From positions 1 to 7,448 of the forward strand of contig JAUQXD010001337.1 of assembly GCA_030834835.1 (NCBI GenBank): DNA of 7,448 nucleotides. Reading direction: 5' to 3'. The stretch comes from Thermoflexales bacterium. Its GTDB lineage: Bacteria; Chloroflexota; Anaerolineae; Fen-1058. Below the pieces are notes generated by a model, which saw only the letters and a list, made by a program, of their open reading frames with translations, was not told the DNA's origin and did not search any database. A program made the position numbers and the translations under genes. Position 1 is the stretch's first letter, and each line of letters begins with the position of its first letter. Shown one piece after another: positions 1 to 6,586 of the stretch.

Positions 1-1
1 G

Positions 2-1159
2 TTTGCCTATGACGTTATATCAGGTCAAGAGATGAAACGTGTTGAACTTAGCGTACAAGAACTTGCAAAGAGTCGCGTGCAAGACGGAGATTTGCTTTTC
101 GCGCGACGTTCGCTTGTTTTAGAGGGCTCTGGTAAGTGCTCTCTTGTAGTTCAACCAACTGAAGATACGACGTTTGAGTCATCTATTATTCGAGCAAGAC
201 TGAATCAGTCCATAGCTGATCCAAGGTTCTATTTCTATATGTTTCATTCACCATTAGGCCGCGCGCTGATGGCGTCAATTGCAACGCGTACTGCGGTGTC
301 TGGAATTACTGGCAGCAACCTGATACAGCTTGATGTGCCATGTCCCCCTCTCCCCACCCAGCGCCGCATCGCGTCGATTCTCTCCGCCTACGACGACCTG
401 ATCGAGAACAACACGCGCCGCATCAAGCTACTGGAGCAGATGGCGCAGGCGATCTATCGCGAGTGGTTCGTGGAGTTTCGCGCGCCGGGCGTGAAGTTGC
501 GCAAGGCCACCTCGGAAGAGCAGAAGGTGACGGGGAAGGATCGGTTTCCGGTCGGGTGGGAGATCAAGCGTGTTGGTGATGTGCTTGAAACGCTTGGCGG
601 TAGTACACCATCAACGAAGAAGCCTGAATACTGGGAAGATGGCGACATCACATGGTATACGCCCAGCGATCTCACGGCAAACAAGGCGATGTTCATTCGC
701 GATTCTTCAAAGAAGATCGCGCGATTGGGATTCGAGAATAGTTCGGCGCGTATGTTCCCGGCCTATTCTGTGATGATGACGAGTCGCGCAACAATTGGCG
801 TCATTGCCATCAACACGTCTGAGGCTTGCACGAATCAAGGCTTCATCACCTGCATTCCAAATGATCGTCTATCGGCCTATCACATCTATTTCTGGATCGA
901 GCAGAATCGAGAACAGATCAATAACATAGCATCGGGCGCAACCTACAAAGAGATCAATCGTTCGGAATTTCGTGATATTCTGATCGCTGTGCCCGATACT
1001 GAGGTCGAGGCGCTGTTTGTCGAAATGGTTGGGCCACTTTGCAAGCAGATTGAGACGCTACACGCGAAGAACGCCAACCTGCGCCAGACGCGCGATCTGT
1101 TGCTGCCTCGGCTGGTATCTGGTGAAGTCAACGTAGAGAACATCGCAGTTGAAGTGTAA
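2..1159 (+). CDS. hsdS: Type I restriction-modification specificity subunit HsdS, 5' end missing
   Basis: HsdS gives a type I restriction-modification complex its DNA sequence specificity; each of its two target recognition domains (TRDs) reads half of a bipartite site. The frame is open from base 2, so the gene starts off the window. The ATG at 32 is internal: the codons before it (FAYDVISGQE) continue TRD1, and 'VQDGDLLFARR' just after is the usual late-TRD1 strand. Counting from that ATG, TRD1 ends near residue 104. The central conserved helical spacer follows (about 105-150, 'PPLPTQRRIASIL', 'YREWFVEFR'). TRD2 runs from about 174 to 320 with 'GDITWYTPSDL', 'TNQGF' and 'ASGATYKEINRSEF'. 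The C-terminal helix 'LRQTRDLLLPRLVSGEV' (350-366) ends the protein at a TAA. The TRD segments are clearly lower in G+C than the spacer. It lies 22 bases upstream of the NB-ARC gene, so co-transcription is likely. Family assignment is near certain; the DNA target cannot be read from sequence. Confidence 0.95.
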   Translation, partial: FAYDVISGQEMKRVELSVQELAKSRVQDGDLLFARRSLVLEGSGKCSLVVQPTEDTTFESSIIRARLNQSIADPRFYFYMFHSPLGRALMASIATRTAVSGITGSNLIQLDVPCPPLPTQRRIASILSAYDDLIENNTRRIKLLEQMAQAIYREWFVEFRAPGVKLRKATSEEQKVTGKDRFPVGWEIKRVGDVLETLGGSTPSTKKPEYWEDGDITWYTPSDLTANKAMFIRDSSKKIARLGFENSSARMFPAYSVMMTSRATIGVIAINTSEACTNQGFITCIPNDRLSAYHIYFWIEQNREQINNIASGATYKEINRSEFRDILIAVPDTEVEALFVEMVGPLCKQIETLHAKNANLRQTRDLLLPRLVSGEVNVENIAVEV

Positions 1160-1181
1160 GCAGTGACAAGAGTGGCGATCA

Positions 1182-3227
1182 ATGACAGATAACGATCAAC
1201 CCGCAGCAGGAGCCGCTTCCATCCAAGGCCAATCGGGCGGTGTGCTGCTCGATGCCCTGCAAATCAGCATCGGCGGTGATGTCGTCGGGCGAGACAAGAT
1301 CATCCAGAACATCACCTATGAGGCTCCCACGCCGATCGCTACCGCGTTGCGCCAACTCCCCCCGCCGCCACGCGACTTCACAGGCCGCGCAGCCGAACTG
1401 ACTGAATTGATGGCGCAGGCTGAGACAGACGGCGTGACGATCGCCGGCTTGCAGGGCATGGGGGGTGTGGGCAAGACCGCGCTTGCCCTAGCGCTCGCCG
1501 AACGCTTGAAACCGCACTATCCTGATGCCCAGTTCTTCCTCGACCTGAAAGGCGCAGACCAGCAGCCGCTATCCGTCGCCGCCGCGCTCACGCACGTCAT
1601 TCGCGCCTATTATCCCACGGCCAAACTACCTGATGGCGAAGCCGAATTGCGCGGACTGTATTTATCGATATTGAATGGCCGGCGCGCCTTGTTGCTGCTG
1701 GACAACGCCGCCGACAAGGCCCAAGTGGAGCCGCTGATCCCGCCGGCTTCCTGCTGCCTGTTGATCACCTCGCGTCAGCATTTTGCCCTGCCTGGATTAT
1801 GCTCCAAAGACTTGAACACGCTGCCGCCTGACGATGCCCGTGCTCTGTTGCTCAAGATTGCACCGCGCATCGGCAAGCAAGCGGATAGTGTGGCGAAGCT
1901 ATGCGGCTATCTTCCATTGGCGCTGCGGCTGGCCGGGAGTGCGCTGGCCGAAAGGCGAACACTGACACCGGGAGAGTACGTGAAGCGGCTGGAAGATACC
2001 CAGACACGGCTGGGACTGGTGGAGGCATCGCTCAACCTGAGTTACGCTCTGCTGAGTGAAGAACTGCAAGAAGCATGGTGCGCGCTGGCCGTATTTCCTG
2101 ACACATTCCACCCTGTCGCGACTGCGACGGTGTGGGCGATTGAGAAGGATCTAGCACAGGATCGACTAGACGAATTGATGCGTTACAGCCTGGTAGACTG
2201 GAATGAATCGACTAAACGCGCGCGTCTGCATGATCTGGCGCGGCTTTTCGCGAACAAGCACCTGAGTGCTGCGGCCCGGCTGGACAGTCAGCGCCGACAT
2301 GCCGGTTACTATCAGAAAATCTCAGCTGGTGCTGACTGGTTGTATCGGCAAGGCCGTGAACAACTGATGCAGGGGTTGACCCTTTTCGACTTGGAATGGA
2401 CGAATATTCAAGCCGGCCATGCCTGGGCAGTACAATACGCCGACATGGACCCAGAAGCGCTTAGCCTGTGTGATGACTATGTCGCTAAATGCTACGAGAT
2501 CGTATTCTTGCGCCAGCATCCTCGCGAGCGCATCAATTGGCTTGAAACGGCCTTAAGCGCTGCGCGAAAACTTGTCCGGAAAGAGTCAGAAGGTTGGCAT
2601 CTGGGCAACCTGGGCTATGCCTACGATGACGTGGGCGAATATCGCCGTGCCATAGAATACTACGAACAGGACCTGGCCATTGCTCGCGAGATTGGCGATC
2701 GGCGAGGTGAAGGTCAAGATTTGGGTAACCTGGGTGTGGCCCACTATTCTTTGGGAGAGTATCGCCTCGCTATCCAGTACTACGAACAGTCATTGAGCAT
2801 CAAGCGCGAGGTCGATGACTGGAAAGGCGCAAGCAAAACTTTAGGTAACTTGGGGTTCGTCTACTCTCGGCTGGGCGAGTATCGCCGTGCGATAGAATAC
2901 CATGAACAGAACTTGGCTATTGCTCGAGAGATTGGCTATCGGCACGGTGAAGGTCGGGCGCTAGGCAGCCTGGGTGGTGTCTACTATGAATTGGGCAAGT
3001 ATCGCCAAGCCATCGAATACCGCGAACAGGACTTGACCATTGCCCGTGAGCTTGGCGACCGGCGAAGCGAGGCTAAATCCTTGTTTCTTCTATCTCTCTG
3101 TTTCAACGCCACCGACGATAGGCCGCAGGCCATCGCCTATGCCCAGGCAGCGTTGAACATCTTCACAGCCATCGAGTCGCCCCACGCAAAAACTGTGCGC
3201 GACCTACTGGCAAAGTGGCGCGCGTAA
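1182..3227 (+). CDS. NB-ARC (STAND) NTPase with C-terminal TPR repeats
   Basis: This 681-residue NLR-like signalling ATPase probably acts as a nucleotide-driven switch whose TPR repeats sense or bind a partner. Residues 28-40 carry 'ISIGGDVVGRDKI', a short signature I recall in front of STAND modules in Chloroflexota and cyanobacteria; its role is unknown to me. The NB-ARC domain runs from about 65 to 355. It has Walker A GMGGVGKT (92-99; K98, T99), Walker B LLLLD (170-174), sensor 'LLITSRQ' (193-199; R198), the 'GYLPLAL' GxP motif (242-248) and an MHD-like 'LHDL' (349-352). A linker with 'FDLEWTNIQAGHAW' leads to four regular 40-residue TPR units (471-630) and a degenerate fifth (to about 670). 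No TIR, nuclease, protease, CHAT or transmembrane effector is visible in the roughly 60-residue N-terminus. The ATG at 1182 has only a weak AAGAGTGG upstream and lies 22 bases after hsdS. Sitting between hsdS and hsdR suggests a role linked to restriction; that is inference. Confidence 0.92.
   Translation: MTDNDQPAAGAASIQGQSGGVLLDALQISIGGDVVGRDKIIQNITYEAPTPIATALRQLPPPPRDFTGRAAELTELMAQAETDGVTIAGLQGMGGVGKTALALALAERLKPHYPDAQFFLDLKGADQQPLSVAAALTHVIRAYYPTAKLPDGEAELRGLYLSILNGRRALLLLDNAADKAQVEPLIPPASCCLLITSRQHFALPGLCSKDLNTLPPDDARALLLKIAPRIGKQADSVAKLCGYLPLALRLAGSALAERRTLTPGEYVKRLEDTQTRLGLVEASLNLSYALLSEELQEAWCALAVFPDTFHPVATATVWAIEKDLAQDRLDELMRYSLVDWNESTKRARLHDLARLFANKHLSAAARLDSQRRHAGYYQKISAGADWLYRQGREQLMQGLTLFDLEWTNIQAGHAWAVQYADMDPEALSLCDDYVAKCYEIVFLRQHPRERINWLETALSAARKLVRKESEGWHLGNLGYAYDDVGEYRRAIEYYEQDLAIAREIGDRRGEGQDLGNLGVAHYSLGEYRLAIQYYEQSLSIKREVDDWKGASKTLGNLGFVYSRLGEYRRAIEYHEQNLAIAREIGYRHGEGRALGSLGGVYYELGKYRQAIEYREQDLTIARELGDRRSEAKSLFLLSLCFNATDDRPQAIAYAQAALNIFTAIESPHAKTVRDLLAKWRA
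2592..3071 (+). repeat. Four tandem 120-base TPR-coding repeats
   Basis: Four head-to-tail units of exactly 120 bases (40 codons) begin at 2592, 2712, 2832 and 2952. Each encodes a TPR helix pair with the pattern LGxLGxxYxxLGeYRxAIeYxEQxLxIaREiG. Units 1 and 3 are the most alike at DNA level, sharing long runs around 'GEYRRAIEY' and 'LAIAREIG'. A fifth, degenerate unit (about 3072-3191) keeps 'AIAYAQAALNI' but has lost the spacing residues. Forty residues rather than the canonical 34 fits the long TPR variety found in NB-ARC/TPR and kinesin-light-chain-like proteins. The regular DNA period suggests copy number can change by recombination. Confidence 0.9.
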
Positions 3228-3242
3228 ACCAGGCAACACGAC

Positions 3243-3247
3243 TGAGG
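3243..3247 (+). promoter_or_regulatory. Ribosome binding site for hsdR, supporting a GTG start
   Basis: TGAGG at 3243-3247 ends seven bases before the GTG at 3255, a normal Shine-Dalgarno distance. No ATG in this frame gives a better start: the next methionine (residue 23) would remove 'SEDALEQATLALF', which belongs to the conserved HsdR N-terminus. The GTG start is therefore preferred. It lies 27 bases after the stop of the NB-ARC gene, which fits translation from a shared messenger. Confidence 0.55.
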
Positions 3248-3254
3248 CCGATTC

Positions 3255-6200
3255 GTGACACGTACCAATCTTGATTCCGAAGATGCCCTCGAACAGGCCA
3301 CGCTGGCTCTGTTTCGGCAGATGGGCTGGAACACTGTCAACTGCATGGACGAGGTGTTCGGCGACGTGCCGTCCTCGCCGCGCCGGCCCAACCTCGGCCG
3401 CGAGACGACGGGTGAAGTGGTGCTGTGTCAACGGCTGCTGGCGTCGCTGCGCAAACTCAACCCCGATCTGCCCGCCGAAGCACTGCAACAAGCGATCGAC
3501 ATCCTCACGCGCGATCGCAGCGCCCTCAGCACCGTCGAAGCCAACCGCGAAGTCTATCAACTGCTGAAAGATGGAGTCAAAGTGACCCTCACCCCAACCC
3601 TCTCCCTTGAAGGGAGAGGGAGGCGCGCAGCGCCGGGTGAGGGTGAGATCGTGATCGTAAAAGTCATCGACTGGGACACACCCAGCAACAACGACTTCCT
3701 CGTCGCCTCGCAGTTGTGGATCACCGGGCCGGTCTACAAGAAGCGCACCGATCTGATCGGCTTTGTCAACGGCCTGCCGCTGGTCTTCATCGAACTCAAA
3801 GCCGCGCATCGTCACCTGACCAACGCCTATCACAACAACCTGCGCGACTACAAAGACACCATCCCGCAGTTGTTCTGGTACAACGCCTTCATCATCCTGT
3901 CCAACGGCAGCCGCAGTGTCATGGGCAGCCTCACCGCGGACTGGGAACACTTCGCCGATTGGAAGAAAGTGTCGAGCGAACAGGAGCAAGGCGTCATCTC
4001 ATTGGAGACAATGCTGCGCGGTGTCTGCCAACCCGATCGGCTGGTAGACTTCACCGAGAACTTCGTGTTGTTCACCGAGGCCAAGGGCGGCCTGCGCAAA
4101 CTCGTCGCCAAGAATCATCAATATCTCGGCGTCAATCGCGCCATCGAGGCCGTCAAAGAGATTCGCGCCAACCAGGGCAAACTCGGCGTCTTCTGGCACA
4201 CGCAGGGCAGCGGCAAGAGTTACAGCATGGTCTTCTTCTCGCAGAAGATCCATCGCAAAGTGCCCGGCAACTGGACCTTTCTCGTCGTCACCGATCGCGA
4301 CGAACTCGATGGGCAGATTTACCGGAACTTCGCGGGCGCGGGCGTCGTCACCGAGCCGGAAGAAGCCGTGCGTGCGTCCAGCGGCGAACACCTGAAGCAA
4401 CTCTTGCGCGACGATCACCGCTACGTCTTCACGCTGATCCAGAAGTTCCGCACGACGGGCGGCGCGCGGTACCCACAGTTATCCGGTCGCGACGACATCA
4501 TCGTCATGGCCGACGAAGCGCATCGAACCCAGTACGACACGCTGGCGCTGAACATGCGCACCGGCTTGCCTCATGCGGCTTACATCGCCTTCACGGGCAC
4601 GCCCCTCATCGCGGGTGAAGAGCGCACGCGCGAGGTCTTTGGCGACTACGTCAGCATCTACAACTTCCGCCAGTCGATCGAAGACAATGCCACCGTGCCG
4701 CTGTATTACGAGAATCGCATCCCCGAAGTGGAATTGACCAACGCCAACCTCAATGTCCAGATTGCCGACGTGCTCGATCGAGCGGAGTTGGGCGATGCGG
4801 CCGAAGATGCAGTCGAGCGTGAGTTTGCGCGCGAGTATCACGTCATCACGCGCGACGATCGCCTCGACAAAATCGCGGAAGATTTGGTGCAGCACTTTCT
4901 GGGGCGCGGCCACAAAGGCAAGGCGATGGTGGTCGCCATCGATAAGGCGACGGCCGTTAAGATGTACGATCGCGTCCAGAAATACTGGCAGATTCAACTG
5001 GCCTACTGGCAGGCTGAACGGGAGACGTGCGCGCCCACCGATCGCGCCTTCATCGAAGAGCGGCTCGCCTACCTGCGTAACACCGACATGGCCGTCATCG
5101 TCTCGCCCGCGCAGAATGAAGAAGCCGACTTGCGCGCCAAAGGTGCAGACATCCGCCCGCATCGCCTGCGCCTGAACAAGGAAGACCTCGAAGAGAAATT
5201 CAAGGACCCCGACGATCCGCTGCGGCTGGTGTTTGTGTGCGCCATGTGGATGACGGGCTTCGACGCGCCGGCCTGCTCCACGCTCTACCTCGACAAGCCC
5301 ATGCGCAATCACACGCTGATGCAGACCATCGCCCGCGCCAATCGCGTCTTCGGCGACAAGGTCAACGGCCTCATCGTGGACTACATCGGCATCTTCCGCA
5401 ACTTGCAGCAGGCGTTGGCGATCTACGGGACGGCGGCGGGCGGCGGGATTGCTGCCGGCGATTTACCCGTCGAAGCGAAAGCGATGCTAATCAACAAGCT
5501 GCGCCAAGCGCTCTCAGAAGCCCGATCGTTCTGTGCGGCCCTCTCGATGGAACAATCCCCATCTTCGGGTGGGATCGACCTCGACGCGATTCAGGCCGCC
5601 GAGGGTTTCGAGCGGATTCGCTTGCGCAATGATGCGGTGGACGCCATCCTCGTCAACGACAGCACCCGGCAGAAATTCCTCACGCACGCCTATCTCGTCA
5701 ACCGCCTGTATCGCGCTGTGCTCCCCGACCCGATCGCGCACGAGTTCAACCCCACGCGTTCGCTGCTCGACGTGCTGGCGCAGCAAGTCCGAGCGGTCAG
5801 CGGCGACGACGACGAGATCGAGACTGAAGCGAGCGGCATCGCGCAGGCCGTGCGCGACATCGAACTGCGCCTCGATGGTTCCATCGAAGCCTCGTATGCG
5901 CGCTGGACCATCGACGGTGCGCGCCCGGTCGATCTGCGCCAGATCGATTTTGAGGCCATTCAACGGCGCTTCAGGCAAGGACATCAACACATCGAAATCG
6001 AGCAACTCCGCGCGATGATCCGCCGCAGCCTCGAACGCATGGTGCCGCGCAATCGCACTCGCCTGGACTTCTACGACGTCTTCCAGCAGATGATCGCGGA
6101 CTACAACGCGGGTGCGACCAACGCCGAGACCGTATTTGCGCAGCTGGTGGACTTTGCGAAGCAGCTTAACGAAGAAGAACGGCGCGGCATTCGCGAGCAG

Positions 6201-6515
6201 TTAGACGACGAGCAGTTAGCGATCCTGGACATCCTCACGCGGCCCAGTCCCCCACTCACAAAGGCAGAACGCGAACAGGTGAAGCGCCTCGCGCGCGAAC
6301 TCCTCGACACGCTCAAAGCCGAGCGGCTCGTGCTCGAATGGCGTAGCCGGCAGCAGACTCGCGCCGCCGTGCTCGTCGCAATTCAGGAAGTGTTGGAGAA
6401 CCTGCCGCAGAAATACTCCAACGAAGAGTACAACGTCAAGTGCGAAGCCGTATATCAGCACGTGTATGATTCGTATTACGGGGCGGGGAGAAGTGTGTAT
6501 CAGGTGGCAGGGTAA
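3255..6515 (+). CDS. hsdR: Type I restriction endonuclease motor subunit HsdR (EcoR124-like)
   Basis: HsdR is the ATP-dependent DNA translocase and nuclease of type I restriction; with HsdM and HsdS it pulls in unmethylated DNA and cuts at a distance. The 1086-residue length is normal. The PD-(D/E)xK nuclease lies at about 140-215, with D166 in 'KKRTDLIGF' and E180-x-K182 in 'LVFIELKAAH', followed by 'LRDYKDTIPQLFWYN'. The SF2 helicase follows: motif I 'TQGSGKS' (316-322; K321), DEAH-box variant 'ADEAHRTQ' (419-426), motif III 'FTGTP' (446-450), motif V 'TGFDAP' (667-672) and motif VI 'QTIARANR' (690-697). The C-terminal helical region (about 850-1076) contains 'LDILTRPSPPLTKAE' and ends with 'CEAVYQHVYDSYYG', typical of EcoR124-type subunits. 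All catalytic motifs look intact. Residues 111-130 are encoded by an in-frame palindromic repeat and seem foreign to the family. The gene is last in the hsdS / NB-ARC / hsdR group and converges on the WD40 gene. Confidence 0.97.
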   Translation: MTRTNLDSEDALEQATLALFRQMGWNTVNCMDEVFGDVPSSPRRPNLGRETTGEVVLCQRLLASLRKLNPDLPAEALQQAIDILTRDRSALSTVEANREVYQLLKDGVKVTLTPTLSLEGRGRRAAPGEGEIVIVKVIDWDTPSNNDFLVASQLWITGPVYKKRTDLIGFVNGLPLVFIELKAAHRHLTNAYHNNLRDYKDTIPQLFWYNAFIILSNGSRSVMGSLTADWEHFADWKKVSSEQEQGVISLETMLRGVCQPDRLVDFTENFVLFTEAKGGLRKLVAKNHQYLGVNRAIEAVKEIRANQGKLGVFWHTQGSGKSYSMVFFSQKIHRKVPGNWTFLVVTDRDELDGQIYRNFAGAGVVTEPEEAVRASSGEHLKQLLRDDHRYVFTLIQKFRTTGGARYPQLSGRDDIIVMADEAHRTQYDTLALNMRTGLPHAAYIAFTGTPLIAGEERTREVFGDYVSIYNFRQSIEDNATVPLYYENRIPEVELTNANLNVQIADVLDRAELGDAAEDAVEREFAREYHVITRDDRLDKIAEDLVQHFLGRGHKGKAMVVAIDKATAVKMYDRVQKYWQIQLAYWQAERETCAPTDRAFIEERLAYLRNTDMAVIVSPAQNEEADLRAKGADIRPHRLRLNKEDLEEKFKDPDDPLRLVFVCAMWMTGFDAPACSTLYLDKPMRNHTLMQTIARANRVFGDKVNGLIVDYIGIFRNLQQALAIYGTAAGGGIAAGDLPVEAKAMLINKLRQALSEARSFCAALSMEQSPSSGGIDLDAIQAAEGFERIRLRNDAVDAILVNDSTRQKFLTHAYLVNRLYRAVLPDPIAHEFNPTRSLLDVLAQQVRAVSGDDDEIETEASGIAQAVRDIELRLDGSIEASYARWTIDGARPVDLRQIDFEAIQRRFRQGHQHIEIEQLRAMIRRSLERMVPRNRTRLDFYDVFQQMIADYNAGATNAETVFAQLVDFAKQLNEEERRGIREQLDDEQLAILDILTRPSPPLTKAEREQVKRLARELLDTLKAERLVLEWRSRQQTRAAVLVAIQEVLENLPQKYSNEEYNVKCEAVYQHVYDSYYGAGRSVYQVAG
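3585..3644. repeat. REP-like palindromic element inside hsdR (20 in-frame codons)
   Basis: A 60-base element forms nested perfect stems. The outer 10-bp stem pairs ACCCTCACCC (3585-3594) with GGGTGAGGGT (3635-3644). The inner 11-bp stem pairs CCCTCTCCCTT (3598-3608) with AAGGGAGAGGG (3610-3620) around one central base. A third 5-bp stem pairs GGCGC (3622-3626) with GCGCC (3630-3634). Together they would make a branched cruciform. The CCCTCACCC/GGGTGAGGG ends match a dispersed palindromic repeat known from many bacterial genomes, normally between genes. Here it starts on a codon boundary, is a multiple of three and has no stop in the used frame, giving residues T111-G130 just ahead of the nuclease core. 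One of the other forward frames contains TGA, so the frame matters. The structure is seen directly; mobility is inferred. Confidence 0.88.
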
Positions 6516-6540
6516 GGTAAGGAACACGAGCTGCAAATTT

Positions 6541-6569
6541 CCAAGATAAGGCGATCAGTTTTACCTTGG
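6541..6569 (-). terminator. Weak hairpin in the convergent gap, possible terminator
   Basis: The 71-base gap between the hsdR and WD40 stops contains one inverted repeat: CCAAGATAA (6541-6549) against TTACCTTGG (6561-6569), with an 11-base loop. In minus-strand RNA all nine positions pair (one G-U wobble); in plus-strand RNA one position is an A-C mismatch. It lies 17 bases past the WD40 stop, where a terminator would be expected, but no long T run follows, only a short AAATTT. It may be a weak or factor-assisted terminator, or chance. Confidence 0.3.
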
Positions 6570-6586
6570 GATTCTCAAAAGAAGTC

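Noticed and set aside
32..34. ATG at 32 as the hsdS start
   Set aside because: The frame is open to the window edge, and the protein from here would lack most of TRD1; HsdS proteins normally carry two full TRDs.
3585..3644. Palindrome as a transcription terminator or attenuator of hsdR
   Set aside because: It lies inside an intact reading frame, has no following T run, and matches a dispersed repeat; polarity effects are possible but not shown.
3204..3989. Long minus-strand open frame of 261 codons opposite hsdR
   Set aside because: It lies opposite a clear HsdR nuclease region, resembles no family, and its length follows from high G+C. The part reading 'SPFKGEGWGEG' is just the reverse reading of the palindromic repeat.
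3716..4618. Plus-strand open frame of 300 codons in another frame over hsdR
   Set aside because: Its Arg/His/Gln-rich low-complexity translation is typical of an out-of-frame reading of G+C-rich sequence; no domain is seen.
4479..5312. Minus-strand open frame of 277 codons opposite the HsdR helicase
   Set aside because: It is a shadow of the helicase coding region with no recognisable motif; the plus frame contains all SF2 motifs.
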